Source: Leptodactylus fallax
Taxonomy: Eukaryota; Chordata; Amphibia; Anura; Leptodactylidae
Assembly (NCBI GenBank): GCA_947044405.1
Contig: CAMRHE010000021.1
Span: forward strand, 6,804,501 to 6,868,500
Length of the DNA: 64,000 bases
Reading direction: 5' to 3'
Shown: one piece after another, positions 1 through 13,609 of the stretch
How positions within the stretch are numbered: the stretch's first letter is position 1
Layout: each line of letters opens with the position of its first letter
Program-made: the position numbers and the translations under genes
The notes under the pieces: model-generated
What the model saw: only the letters and a program-made list of their open reading frames with translations
Told to the model about the DNA's origin: nothing
Databases searched by the model: none

Positions 1-3269
<3,269 letters not shown>

Positions 3270-4388
3270 TGTGGCATCCCAGAGCTGGCTATGGCTGGGC
3301 TGAGGGTGATCTCTGTGCATTGTATTATTTCCTGTTGCTTCATAGCCTGTGTGACATAGCAAGGGGTCCTGAGTCTCACACAACACAGCGCCACCTAGTG
3401 AGCCTCACACATGCATTACACCTCCCATAGGATTGAATAGTAACCAAATGTCCAATGGGAGGACATTGCCTGGGAAAAGGGGAGGAGTCAGCTGATCACT
3501 GGGTCCCCATGGTAACACCCCTGCAGGAAGGTCCTGCGTGTGAGGAGTTAGAAGTGTGGAGTGTTAGGAGGAGGAGGTGAGGAGATATGTGTGATGTCCT
3601 GTGAAGAAAGCAGTGAGTTTAGTGCAGGAATCTCAAGTCCTAGACAGGCCCAGGAAGGTTGGAGAGCTGACATACTCCAGCTATTCAGAAGATCCTGTCC
3701 CCTGTCTGCCTAGCCATCGCCCTGAAGGAAGTCAAGCATCATTATCTTGTCAGCCTGAGACTGTGGAGAGAACATTCTGGAACACGTGCTCCATAGCAAG
3801 TATCACAGGATCCAGGGGCCAAGGCCAGACCTGTGGAATATCCTGCCACCCTGACTATTGCACCCCGAAACTCTGAGCTATCAGGACCACATAACGTGAG
3901 TGGGGAATATTATGTACTAGTATCATGGTGGGCATCCTCCTATGTGCCAAATAGGAGCCCAGACGCACCTTAGGGCTGTAACACTGAAGTATAAGGGGCT
4001 AGGAACACCTTTCATCAAGTCTACCCTGCACCCCAGGACTTTGCTGTGTCACCAGGCGTACCCCGTTGTTTTGTATTGAAGAAACTGTTTAAGCATTTGT
4101 GCCTCCACACCCATGGAAGTAAAAGTTCAACTTTACAACCGTTTCTGTGTCTGACTCTGCACTGACAACACAGGGGCCCCAAACACCACCAGTCGGCACA
4201 GTATAGGGGAAGCGCCCCGGGGGAACAATCACCACCAACATTAGTGCAGCCCCCTCATCACCGGTACCAGTGGTGGTAACGTGGGACAGCACCAGCGCTG
4301 CGCCCTCGTGCCCAGAGACCGTGACAAGTCTGCGCTGTTTGCACCCCGCAATCCCAACTGCAGCGTTACCTTCCATCTGGTCACCGCA
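3270..4388 (+). repeat. 5' LTR of the Gypsy element
   Basis: The sequence matches 10761-11881 nearly base for base, with about a dozen substitutions or 1-2-base indels. It starts TG and ends CA. As the 5' LTR it should hold the RNA polymerase II promoter, but I cannot point to a convincing TATA box. Small open frames inside it (for example 3601-3876, duplicated at 11092-11367) occur in both LTRs and carry no recognisable domain. Confidence 0.93.
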
Positions 4389-4396
4389 AGAAAAAC

Positions 4397-4414
4397 TGGC
4401 GTCACGAACAGGAT
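4397..4414 (+). other. Candidate primer binding site
   Basis: The sequence TGGCGTCACGAACAGGAT begins 8 nt after the 5' LTR. A TGG start just inside the LTR is expected for complementarity to the CCA end of a tRNA. I could not match the remainder to a particular tRNA from memory. Confidence 0.65.
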
Positions 4415-5153
4415 ACGGGTGTGTGCCATTTTGAGAAAGTTGCCACGAAAAGTGCGCCAAATTGTCTCCAGAGCATCGGTCTTTATTGTGGACTTTGCTA
4501 AGATCAAGTTTATTCCCTGAGAGTGCTTGCCACAAAGAGGGGGGAGCCCTATACCCCTGAAGTAAGCCCTAAAGACTGTCCTCTCAGTGTGTTACAGCCC
4601 TGGAAGAGTTAAAACGCCCAGGACTTGTTTGCTGCGCCACATCGCTGTGTAAGAACGCCCACAAAGGGTTAACTGTACCTTGCAAAAGTGCGGGAGATTT
4701 TTAGCACTGCCCATGAGGCCAGGAGACCCATCTGCCGCCATCTTAGGAGAGCCCAGAATGCTGAGCGCAATGCTCCAGCGCACCCATACAAGAAAGTGAA
4801 AGGCGAACGTGCCGGCGCCATTTCTGACTCTCCGGTGCCGCATCACCGTCCCTGCTGTGCACCGCTGATCTCTGGTCCACGCTGCAGTTGCTGTCAGTGA
4901 GTACTGTGCCTCCCTGTCCTTGTCTTCAGTCCTCCCACGGCCCCAGCGAGTGTTTTCCGTGCACCGTGTCCGTGGGGAGTGCCACCATTAAAGAGGGGGA
5001 GCACACCGTCAGCCTGCATCATAGTGACTCTGTTAATAGCTACAGCATTCTTAAAGGGACAGCATTCCAAGTTGTAGTCTCCATTCCCTGCCAGCAAGCA
5101 GTTGAGTTTCTTAAAGAGACGGCGACCTAATTCCAGTCATACTTGCAAACAAC
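4415..5153 (+). other. Gypsy 5' leader (untranslated)
   Basis: About 740 bp lie between the primer site and the gag start. No long open frame in the gag direction has a recognisable domain. It contains AAAGAGGGGGAG at 4990-5001, identical to the core of the 3' polypurine tract at 10747-10758. A degenerate direct repeat around TTCTTAAAGRGAC occurs near 5049 and 5108. Confidence 0.6.
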
Positions 5154-6242
5154 ATGACTGAGCAAAGTGACATTGTGCCATCTGTTTCTAGTGATCCAGC
5201 AGTGCCCATGGCGAGCAGCCTACCATTCTCCATGCCATTTTACCCTGGCGCACCATGGCTGCCGCACTACAAAGGGGAGGCGCATACCCTCAGGGACTTT
5301 CGTGAGAAGATGCTGTCTCTCTTCCAGTTCTATCCTCTGAATACAGAACAGCAGATTCAGATCCTGCTGGGCCAGCTTGAGGGTGCTGCAGCTAGGGAGG
5401 TCAAATCCTGGCCTGCCTCTGACAAAAGAACCCCTGGGCAAATTCTGGACAAACTCCAGGTGAACTTTGACGTGCGATCTGTCTCCGAGGTAAAGATGCG
5501 CTTCTTTTCCAGACGACAACTACCTGGTGAGACCCTGCGGGACTATGCTTTATCCCTCCAAGAGGCATTCAGAGCTGTGGTGCAAGTGGATCCACGTGAA
5601 AATGTGGACTCTGATAAAATCTTGCTTGACCGCTTCATAGAAGGGGCTGGTACCACATTGCTCCAGAGTCAGTTGCGAATGCTTGCTGCACAACATCCCA
5701 GCATCACGTTTGCTGACTTCAAGGCCCTTGCCATCCAGGTCTTGGGACAGGAGCAGCCCCAGCCGAGCCCAGTCATCTGTGCTCCCTCACCTGGACCCTC
5801 AACAAGCATTGCTCCAGTTGTCCTGCCACTACCTCTGGGAACCTCACCTGCTGCCCAAACTGCGCAGACTACACCAGCAGACTCCAGAGATGACCTCCTG
5901 GCCCGAGTGGATCATCTGACCCGTGCCATGGAACAGATCACCGTCCGTCTAGATCGTCTGACCCAGCCGTCTTCATCGTCCAGTGATCCTTTGCGAAGTC
6001 TCAACATCTCACCTAAGTCGCCACCCAGACGTCCATCTTCAGTGAAACCTCCGCAGAGTGAGAGGCCATACTGTACCTATTGCCATAGATATGGACACAC
6101 CAGGCCTCAGTGTTTTCAGTTAAACGGGCCACCCCCGAGGCAGCGGGCCGCCCCTCGGGAGGAAAGAAGAAGGGCCCAGGTGAATCTTCAGTGCCATTGT
6201 CACGCTTCGTCTCAGCCTGCCCACACATCACAATCCGGGTGA
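5154..6242 (+). CDS. gag: Gag polyprotein of the Gypsy element
   Basis: This 362-aa open frame encodes the structural protein that assembles the retrotransposon particle and packages its RNA. The first 220 residues resemble a retrotransposon capsid domain, with motifs such as YKGEAHTLRDFREKM, VKSWPASDKRTPGQIL and LPGETLRDYALSLQEAF. A Pro/Ser/Gln-rich linker and a short predicted coiled region (LLARVDHLTRAMEQI) follow. Near residue 306 there is one CCHC zinc knuckle, CTYCHRYGHTRPQC, the usual nucleocapsid RNA-binding motif. The ATG at 5154 is the first good start after the leader. The frame ends 133 nt inside the pol frame, which lies in -1 relative to it. It has no internal stops and is likely functional. 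Confidence 0.9.
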   Translation: MTEQSDIVPSVSSDPAVPMASSLPFSMPFYPGAPWLPHYKGEAHTLRDFREKMLSLFQFYPLNTEQQIQILLGQLEGAAAREVKSWPASDKRTPGQILDKLQVNFDVRSVSEVKMRFFSRRQLPGETLRDYALSLQEAFRAVVQVDPRENVDSDKILLDRFIEGAGTTLLQSQLRMLAAQHPSITFADFKALAIQVLGQEQPQPSPVICAPSPGPSTSIAPVVLPLPLGTSPAAQTAQTTPADSRDDLLARVDHLTRAMEQITVRLDRLTQPSSSSSDPLRSLNISPKSPPRRPSSVKPPQSERPYCTYCHRYGHTRPQCFQLNGPPPRQRAAPREERRRAQVNLQCHCHASSQPAHTSQSG

Positions 6243-9200
6243 ACGGCGTCCCTCTGACAGCGTTGGTGGACACTGGATCTCAGGTAACAACCCTGCGCAA
6301 GCAGGTGTTCCTTGAACATTGGGACTTAGGTGTGTTGAATAGAACACCTGACACATGGATAAATCTGTGTGCCAGCAATGGACAGCCCATACCACAGCAG
6401 GGTTATTGGGAACCCACTATCCAGATTGGGGACTTGAAACTGCCTAGACAGGGTGTAATTGTCACTGATGTAGAGGATGATAGGTTTGCAGTTGTAATAT
6501 TAGGCATGAATGTTTTACGCCATTGCTTTGCAGAAGTGTTGGATGCCTTGCATGCCTCTCTCCTTACAGCTTCTCCCAGTGACCAGCAGACCATTCAGCG
6601 GGCCATTCGTGTACTCAATGCCCAGCACAAGTTCGCCAACAAACAAGGTGAAATTGGTCGAGTCCGGATCCAAGATACCCGTCCAGTAACCCTACAGCCT
6701 GGAACAGAAACTATGGTGTGGTGCCGTGCCCGTCCGGGCATAGAAAATCAGGACTACGAGGCCTTGCTACAACCCATACAGGTAGATGGCCAACCACTTG
6801 TCATGGCTGCCCGCAGCCTTGTCACAGTTTCCAATGGACTTGTTCCTGTCCGCTTAGTCAACTTGGGCGATGCTCCCGTGAACCTCCACAAGTTCCACTC
6901 TGTGGCCCTGCTACACCGGTTAGCACCAGAAGACATTCTCTCTGGTGATTCTACCGCCACACAGCGTTCCACCCAAGCTGCTGAGAACATTCAGAATGGA
7001 GCCACGAAGTCCTGGTGGGATGAATTGAACGTGGGAGACGCCAATACCCCTATAGAGCACATCAATGGGGTTCGCAATGTGGCCAAGCGTTACCAACAGG
7101 CATTCAGCAAACACCCATTGGACTTTGGTAAGACCACGACCATACAACATCGCATTCTGACTGGCGACCACCATCCAATCAAGGAGCGTCACCGTCCAAT
7201 ACCACCAGCGATGTACCAACCGGTGAAAAAGTTGATCCAAGAGATGCGAGATGCTCATGTCATCCGGGAGAGTAACAGCCCCTGGGCAGCCCCGCTAGTC
7301 CTTGTCAAGAAGAAAGACGGAACCCTACGATTTTGTGTGGACTATCGTAAACTCAACAACGTCACGCACAAAGACGCATACCCATTGCCGCGGATTGAGG
7401 AATCTCTAACGGCTTTGGGATCAGCTACCTGTTTCTCGACCCTGGACTTAACCAGTGGATACTGGCAAGTCCCTATGGCGCCTGAAGATCGTGAAAAGAC
7501 TGCGTTTACGACCCCGATGGGACTCTTTGAATTCAATAGTATGCCATTTGGGCTATGTAATGCCCCAGCCACATTCCAACGGCTTATGGAGAGGTGCCTC
7601 GGCCATGAGAATTTCCAGAGTGTGCTACTGTACCTGGACGATGTTATTGTATTCTCCCGGACATACCAAGAACACCTTCGTCACCTGTCCGAGGTATTCA
7701 AGGTACTTATACAGCACGGCCTAAAGGTGAAGCCCTCCAAGTGCCACCTGTTGAAACCCCAAGTTCACTACCTTGGGCATGTCGTGAGCGCACAAGGCGT
7801 CCAACCTGATCCTGAAAAGATCACTGCAGTCCAGAACTGGCGAAGACCAACTACCGTCAAAGAAGTCCGAAGCTTCCTTGGATTCGCAGGTTACTACCGG
7901 CGTTTCATACCACACTTCGCCCAAGTAGCCGAGCCTCTGAACGAGTTGTTGCGCGGTTGTCCCAGAGAAAACTACAACCGAAAGCTTCCGGTAGACTGGA
8001 CAGCGCGTCAAGAGGAAGCCTTTCAAGCGCTTAAAGCACTTCTGACGCAACCACCAATTCTAGCCTATCCCAACTACAGTCAGCCATTCCGCTTGTACAC
8101 AGATGCAAGTCACCAAGGTTTGGGTGCAGTGTTGTCCCAGGTTCAGGACAACAAAGAGCTAGTCATCGCCTACGCCAGCAGGAGTCTGAGAGGCGCGGAG
8201 AAGAACGACCAGAACTATAGTTCTTTCAAACTCGAACTTCTGGCGCTTGTCTGGGCCGTGACAGAGAAGTTTAAAGACTACCTGGCTGCCACACCCTTTA
8301 CCGTGTACACAGATAACAATCCGTTGGCGCATCTGGACACTGCTCGACTGGGAGCCCTTGAACAACGGTGGGCCTCAAGACTCGCGAATTACAAGTTCTC
8401 TGTCAAGTATCGCAGTGGCAAGTCCAACGCTAACGCTGATGCACTCTCAAGGTTGCCTGTGGGAGAAAAACCACCCCGAGAAGACATCTGGGAAGAGGTG
8501 GAGATGCCACCATTCTACAACAAGTTTGCCCAACAGGTTGCTATTGGTGTCCCTGTAGAAGGAGAATCTCTGGCGAAAACAGCTGCCGAATCCCTCCAGG
8601 AGCCATCTCTGTGGAAAACGTTCCAAGAAGAGAGCAGAGTTTTAGGAGAATTGTCAGATTTCCTGCTTACAGGAAGAATACCAACCCGTGTAAAGAGAGG
8701 TCTTCATGACGTGGAATTAAAACGCCTTTGGCGACAGAGGAAGCGCCTGTTTGTCCAACGAGGCCTTCTACTTAGAAACACTCTTGATCCTGTCACAGGT
8801 GAAAGGCTTCATCAGATCCTCGTACCAAGAAGAGATGCACAGATGATACTTGAGGCGTATCATGACAGATCCGGTCACTTCGGGGTACAAAAGACCGAAG
8901 CTACCATCCGTCGTCGCTTCTATTGGGTTGGGATGAGGAGTGACATTGAGAGTTGGTGCCGAGAGTGTCCCGCCTGTAGTATCACCAAGGAAGGTCGAAG
9001 AGATCAGAAGGCCCCTCTACATCCAATTAAGACTCAAAAGCCGTGTGAAATTGTTGCTCTGGACCATGTGAAGTTGGGTCCCACACGTTCCGGCTACAGC
9101 TACGCTCTGACAATGGTGGATCATTACTCCAAGTTCCTTGTCATCGTGCCTGTCAGAGATCTTACAGCAAGAACTACGGCTGAGACCTTCTACGCAGAGT

Positions 9201-10177
9201 TTGTCCGCCATTACGGTTGTCCTGAGCATATCCTCACCGACCGTGGATCGGCGTTTGAATCCCAATTGTTCCGTGAGCTGTGTCAGTTCCAAGACTGCAA
9301 GAAGTTGCGAACCACAGCGTATCACCCTCAAGGGAATGGTATGTGCGAGAAGGCAAATCAAGTGATCATCGGCATGCTAAGAACAGCCACAGTTACACCT
9401 GGTGTTGAGTGGCCTGAGCGTATCAAGGACTTGGCCTATATTTACAACAACACACCCCAAACATCTACGGGATACGCACCATTTTATCTAATGTTTGGAA
9501 GACAAGGTCAACTTCCTTCAGACTTAACCCTTGGTGTGAAGGTCCCTGACACCATCAATCCACTACCCATAACAGACTGGGTTGTTGAACACCGCCGACG
9601 TATGGAGGAAGCTAAAGAGATAGTTGAAATGCGCATGGATGAGGTTCGTAGGAGACAACAGGAGGATTACAACCATCACGCCCATGCAGCGCCCCTGAAA
9701 GTTGGCGACCGTGTATGGTTAAGGAATAACCATCGGAATGGGAAATTGGATCCATTCTGGGAGAAAGAACCATACAGTGTCATCTCCATACCATATCCTG
9801 AATCCGACGTGTATGAGATCTCTAAACCTGGGAGACAGCCCCAAGTAGTACACCGAAACCGTCTGAAGCTGTGCCTTAAAGTAGGACTACCCACAGGGGT
9901 GCCCCCAGCTGAGACAACGAGTACAGAGATCTTGTCACCTTCTGAAGCGAAAGAGAGACCCCCAACGTTAACTGAGCTTATGTGGGCGCCTAAACTACTA
10001 CCATTTAGCTGCTATCCACCAATTGCTCTAGTGCAAGAGAACCCTTCGACAGATGATTTAATTGATTTCAGTGACTCTGTTCCTGATCCAAATCTCGTTC
10101 CACTTAGGCGTTCTGAGCGTACCACAAAAGGCGTACCTCCAACACGCTATAGTGATGCCATGGCTGTCCTTGAGTAA
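6110..10177 (+). CDS. pol: Pol polyprotein of the Gypsy element (PR-RT-RNaseH-IN)
   Basis: This frame of about 1355 residues encodes the enzymes for reverse transcription and integration. Numbered from 6110 (a GTG, probably not a true start because entry is expected by -1 frameshifting from gag), it shows aspartic protease ALVDTGS near residue 51. The RT fingers motif FCVDYRKLNN is near 408 and the catalytic YLDD at about 508-511. RNase H has YTDASHQGLG near 663 and YTDNNPLAHL. Integrase has an H-H-C-C zinc module (from about 914, ending CRECPAC) and a D,D,E core (ALDHVKLG, LTDRGS, NGMCEKAN). The C-terminal basic segment (GDRVWLRNNHRNG) and tail show no chromodomain that I recognise. There are no stops or frameshifts in 4 kb, so the enzyme set looks usable. 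Confidence 0.95.
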   Translation: MFSVKRATPEAAGRPSGGKKKGPGESSVPLSRFVSACPHITIRVNGVPLTALVDTGSQVTTLRKQVFLEHWDLGVLNRTPDTWINLCASNGQPIPQQGYWEPTIQIGDLKLPRQGVIVTDVEDDRFAVVILGMNVLRHCFAEVLDALHASLLTASPSDQQTIQRAIRVLNAQHKFANKQGEIGRVRIQDTRPVTLQPGTETMVWCRARPGIENQDYEALLQPIQVDGQPLVMAARSLVTVSNGLVPVRLVNLGDAPVNLHKFHSVALLHRLAPEDILSGDSTATQRSTQAAENIQNGATKSWWDELNVGDANTPIEHINGVRNVAKRYQQAFSKHPLDFGKTTTIQHRILTGDHHPIKERHRPIPPAMYQPVKKLIQEMRDAHVIRESNSPWAAPLVLVKKKDGTLRFCVDYRKLNNVTHKDAYPLPRIEESLTALGSATCFSTLDLTSGYWQVPMAPEDREKTAFTTPMGLFEFNSMPFGLCNAPATFQRLMERCLGHENFQSVLLYLDDVIVFSRTYQEHLRHLSEVFKVLIQHGLKVKPSKCHLLKPQVHYLGHVVSAQGVQPDPEKITAVQNWRRPTTVKEVRSFLGFAGYYRRFIPHFAQVAEPLNELLRGCPRENYNRKLPVDWTARQEEAFQALKALLTQPPILAYPNYSQPFRLYTDASHQGLGAVLSQVQDNKELVIAYASRSLRGAEKNDQNYSSFKLELLALVWAVTEKFKDYLAATPFTVYTDNNPLAHLDTARLGALEQRWASRLANYKFSVKYRSGKSNANADALSRLPVGEKPPREDIWEEVEMPPFYNKFAQQVAIGVPVEGESLAKTAAESLQEPSLWKTFQEESRVLGELSDFLLTGRIPTRVKRGLHDVELKRLWRQRKRLFVQRGLLLRNTLDPVTGERLHQILVPRRDAQMILEAYHDRSGHFGVQKTEATIRRRFYWVGMRSDIESWCRECPACSITKEGRRDQKAPLHPIKTQKPCEIVALDHVKLGPTRSGYSYALTMVDHYSKFLVIVPVRDLTARTTAETFYAEFVRHYGCPEHILTDRGSAFESQLFRELCQFQDCKKLRTTAYHPQGNGMCEKANQVIIGMLRTATVTPGVEWPERIKDLAYIYNNTPQTSTGYAPFYLMFGRQGQLPSDLTLGVKVPDTINPLPITDWVVEHRRRMEEAKEIVEMRMDEVRRRQQEDYNHHAHAAPLKVGDRVWLRNNHRNGKLDPFWEKEPYSVISIPYPESDVYEISKPGRQPQVVHRNRLKLCLKVGLPTGVPPAETTSTEILSPSEAKERPPTLTELMWAPKLLPFSCYPPIALVQENPSTDDLIDFSDSVPDPNLVPLRRSERTTKGVPPTRYSDAMAVLE
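6119..6177 (+). promoter_or_regulatory. Predicted -1 ribosomal frameshift signal: slippery heptamer plus H-type pseudoknot
   Basis: The heptamer G TTA AAC (6119-6125) lies in the gag frame exactly as -1 slippage requires; after slipping, decoding resumes at 6125 in the pol frame. The pol frame opens only at 6089, after a TAG at 6086-6088. After 8 nt a perfect 7-bp stem forms between CCCGAGG (6134-6140) and CCTCGGG (6153-6159). GGGCC in its loop (6145-6149) can pair with GGCCC at 6173-6177. This gives a classic H-type pseudoknot with loops of 4, 3 and 13 nt. GUUAAAC is a known natural slippery site in arteriviruses. Its use here is an inference. Confidence 0.7.
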
Positions 10178-10746
10178 AAGAGGTTAACTGTCTCTGCTTC
10201 TGTATATATGTTATTCCTGCTCTGATTACATTAATGTTTTTCCTGTGTGTATATACAGTATATATATATAATATCTTGCCATGTAATATAGTATTTACAT
10301 TTATATGCAACAATCCAAGCCATAGTGCCTGGCTCACCGAGCCAAGGAAGTTCTGTTACCCCATTGCGGTATGGACATTCGTGCGAGAGTGCCTACTCTT
10401 CCTTACAGAAAGGACTGTTTATTGTTTCTCAGAGAGACTCTCATGATAATGGACACTCACAAAAATTGTGCCAGAGAGCCTCTGGACCCATTTGCACTAT
10501 TGTTGTTTCTATATGGACTGTCTGATGGTACCGCCAAAGGTTCCATAAGTCTGAGTTTAATTATCTCTCCGTTACCCTTCAGACTTCTCATGGACATTCC
10601 AGGACTATGCCGGGAGGTCTTACCTCAAGTCTCTAAGTATTATATTTTTCTAAACTGTTAGTGACATTTGCACTTTGTTCGTATTTATTAACGTTATGTT
10701 ACATTTCTCACCTTCACCCCAGCCCGTCGCCGAGGTCGGCTCAGTG
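10178..10746 (+). other. Gypsy 3' untranslated region
   Basis: A+T-rich sequence lies between the pol stop and the polypurine tract, including a short (TA)n run near 10256-10272. Short open frames here lack recognisable domains. I saw no env-like gene. Confidence 0.6.
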
Positions 10747-10760
10747 AAAGAGGGGGAGTA
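10747..10760 (+). other. Polypurine tract
   Basis: AAAGAGGGGGAGTA abuts the 3' LTR directly. This is the expected position and composition for the plus-strand primer of reverse transcription. Confidence 0.85.
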
Positions 10761-11881
10761 TGTGGCATCCCAGAGCTGGCTATGGCTGGGCTGAGGGTGA
10801 TCTCTGTGCATTGTATTATTTCCTGTTGCTTCATAGCCTGTGTGACATAGCAGGGGGTCCTGAGTCTCACACAACACAGCGCCACCTAGTGAGCCTCACA
10901 CATGCATTACACCTCGCATAGGATTGAATAGTAACCAAATGTCCAATGGGAGGACATCGCCTGGGAAAAGGGGAGGAGTCAGCTGATCACTGGGTCCCCA
11001 TGGTAACACCCCTGCAGGAAGGTCCTGCGTGTGAGGAGTTAGAAGTGTGGAGTGTTAGGAGGAGGAGGTGAGGAGATAAGTGTGATGTCCTGTGAAGAAA
11101 GCAGTGAGTTTAGTGCAGGAATCTCAAGTCCTAGACAGGCCCAGGAAGGTTGGAGAGCTGACATACTCCAGCTATTCAGAAGATCCTGTCCCCTGTCTGC
11201 CTAGCCATCGCCCTGAAGGAAGTCAAGCATCATTATCTTGTCAGCATGAGACTGTGGAGAGAACATTCTGGAACACGTGCTCCATAGCAAGTATCACAGG
11301 ATCCAGGGGCCAAGGCCGGACCTGTGGAATATCCTGCCACCCTGACTATTGCACCCCGAAACTCTGAGCTATCAGGACCACATAACATGAGTGGGGAATA
11401 TTATGTACTAGTATCATGGTGGGCATCCTCCTATGTGCCAAATAGGAGCCCAGACGCACCTTAGGGCTGTAACACTGAAGTATAAGGGCTAGGAACACCT
11501 TTCATCAAGTCTACCCTGCACCCCAGGACTTTGCTGTGTCACCAGGCGTACCCCGTTGTTTTGTATTGAAGAAACTGTTTAAGCATTTGTGCCTCTACAC
11601 CCATGGAAGTAAAAGTTCAACTTTACAACCGTTTCTGTGTCTGACTCTGCACTGACAACATCAGGGCGCCCCAAACACCACCAGTCGGCACAGTATAGGG
11701 GAAGCGCCCCGGGGGAACAATCACCACCAACATTTGTGCAGCCCCCTCATCACCGGTACCAGTGGTGGTAACGTGGGACAGCACCAGCGCTGCGCCCTCG
11801 TGCCCAGAGACCGTGACAAGTCTGCGCTGTTTGCACCCCCGCAATCCCAACTGCAGCGTTACCTTCCATCTGGTCACCGCA
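10761..11881 (+). repeat. 3' LTR of the Gypsy element
   Basis: This is a direct repeat of 3270-4388, differing by about a dozen scattered substitutions and small indels. It begins TGTGGCATCC directly after the polypurine tract and ends GGTCACCGCA. It should supply cleavage and polyadenylation, but I see no AATAAA near its end. Confidence 0.93.
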
Positions 11882-11907
11882 CAATCCTCACCTTATTACA
11901 TAGCCAG

Positions 11908-12240
11908 TTTAAAAGGGTTCTCCAGGAAACTTTCTAAACTTAGGGACAACCGGTGTGGGTGTTAAACAAAACAAAAAATAAATTCATCCTTGCATATTCC
12001 CAGGTGTCTATTATGCAGTCTCGGTCCCCATTCTCTTCACTTCAGTTTTAGGCCAGACCAGAACAGGAGAGGCTCACATGACCATTGAGGGCAATCACTG
12101 ACCTCAGCAGTTGATGTTGAAGAACTGGTGACATATCTGAGTGATATCCTCCCAGTCACTTACCAGTGACCCTTGAGGTTAATGGCCTCAACAGTGAACC
12201 TCTCCACTGCTCTGTTGTACAACACATCATCAGGAATACA
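11908..12240. repeat. Degenerate MITE-like segment with a TTAAAAGGGTTCTCCAGG end
   Basis: The left edge resembles the termini of the foldback element at 51688-52312 (TAAAGGGGTTTTCCAGG). The interior includes a CAGTTTTAGGCC...TCACATGACCATTGAGGGC stretch in GC-balanced sequence. No matching right end was found, so it is probably a truncated copy. Confidence 0.35.
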
Positions 12241-12419
12241 GGAGTATGACTTTTTTGTTTGTTTTTTTACACCCATCTCAACTGCTCCTGCATTTGGTAT
12301 GTTTCAAGGTGAACACCTTTAAGTTTTAGTAGCTGGCTAACAGTAAAACAGAGTTCCAAGGACATACAAAATAATTTCCAGTGAAAGTAAAGAACAACCT
12401 CTGTGGGGGCCATATACAG

Positions 12420-12990
12420 TAATTACTTCCAGGACTCCTTGTTCTTCTTTATGCTGAAGTTCCTAATGACATCAACTGTATGTTTGGAGTCATCGTCCTG
12501 CTGCAGAATAAACCTGGGGCCAATCAAACACTTTCCTGATGGTATTGCATGATGGATAAGTATTTGCCTGTATTTCTCAGCATTGAGGACACCATTAGTC
12601 CTGACCAAATCCCCAACTCCTGCAAAAATGTTTCACTGTTGCCTGCAGACACACATTAGTGTACCGTTATCCAGCCCTTCAGTGAATAAAGTGCCTTCTG
12701 TTACAACCAAATATTTCAAATTATGACTCCAGAACACTTGCTGCCATTTTTCTGAAGCCCAGTTCTTATGCTCTCATGCATGGTTGTGTTGCTTGGATTT
12801 TTGTCCACAATTCTTCCATCAACACCACTTCTGATCAGACTTCTCTGTACAGTAGATGAGTGTACCTGGGTCCCACTGGTCTATGCCACCTATATAATTT
12901 CTATACCTAACTATTGTGATAACTAGGGATGGTTTCAGATAGGCGTAATATGAGTGCTTTATTGCTAACATATGGATGCAACTTCTGAAG
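12420..12990 (-). pseudogene. Fossil Tc1-like transposase fragment
   Basis: Read on the minus strand, the segment encodes FVRTNGVLNAEKYRQIL, then a degenerate second catalytic region FILQQDDDSKHT, then a few residues of the region before the Glu motif. Upstream (12600-12850) it still resembles the transposase middle region, but with stops and frame changes. Neither inverted repeat is recognisable. It belongs to a different Tc1 subfamily from the copies at 1-880, 24750 and 54356, because the block after the lost first Asp is NAEKYRQIL-type. Confidence 0.8.
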
Positions 12991-12999
12991 TTCCTCTGG

Positions 13000-13609
13000 T
13001 TCATCATTACTTCAGTCAAGAGCTGATGACCCGCTGGAAGTCCAGATGTTACATCTCTACTAGGGGTGCAGAAAACAAATGGGGGGTTTTTATGGTGACA
13101 GTCAATGGGACAGGGGATGGAACTTTTTCCACCTGTGTGTTATACATTCATCTCAAGTGATTTGATAATAGTTATAGCTATTATTGTAGCATGTAAGGGA
13201 TATCACTAGAGCATATTTTACTCTATAAAGAACAAGCTAGGGCCAGTGTGAAATGTAAACTTTATTGATGATTATCTGTAAGTGTTTGGTGCAACTGTTT
13301 TGGCTTCGCGATCTGGATGCTGATAAACGTCTGAGTCATGTCGACCATAAACTTCCTGATTATGTTCAGAGGGGTATTACATAAGAATACCTCTCTGATT
13401 AAGCTCAAATGGGTATCACATTATGCCATGTCAGAATCAGAGAGCAGAAGTACTAAATGATAGGAGAGGGAATAACATGGACAGAAGACCATGTTATCCC
13501 TCCCCGTGTGGTCACATGCACTTTATGCACAGACAGTGATGACAATGAAGGACATTTTAATGCCTGATTTCTCAGGATCCACAAGGGGTATCCTGAGAAT
13601 CACAAGGTC
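13000..13609. other. No recognised feature
   Basis: The segment is A+T-rich and unannotated. The open frame at 12972-13160 has no recognisable domain. Near 13560-13605 it contains a diverged extra copy of the arm of the neighbouring inverted repeat (CTCAGGATCC...AAGGGGTATCCTGAGAAT). Confidence 0.4.

Larger units (their letters stand above)
3270..11881 (+). mobile_element. Ty3/Gypsy LTR retrotransposon, apparently complete
   Basis: Two direct LTRs of about 1.12 kb (3270-4388 and 10761-11881) enclose a primer-binding-site candidate, a leader of about 740 bp, gag, pol and a polypurine tract. Both LTRs begin TGTGGCATCC and end GGTCACCGCA. By eye they differ at roughly a dozen positions, about 1%, so the insertion is recent. 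Pol order is protease, reverse transcriptase, RNase H, integrase, which places it in Ty3/Gypsy rather than Ty1/Copia. No target duplication is visible: the left flank ends TATACC and the right flank starts CAATCC. The left flank is the repeat at 881-3269; the right flank is a different sequence. Confidence 0.95.

Noticed and set aside
3601..3876. 91-codon frame duplicated at 11092-11367
   Set aside because: The two copies lie at the same place in the two LTRs; the similarity follows from LTR identity. No domain.
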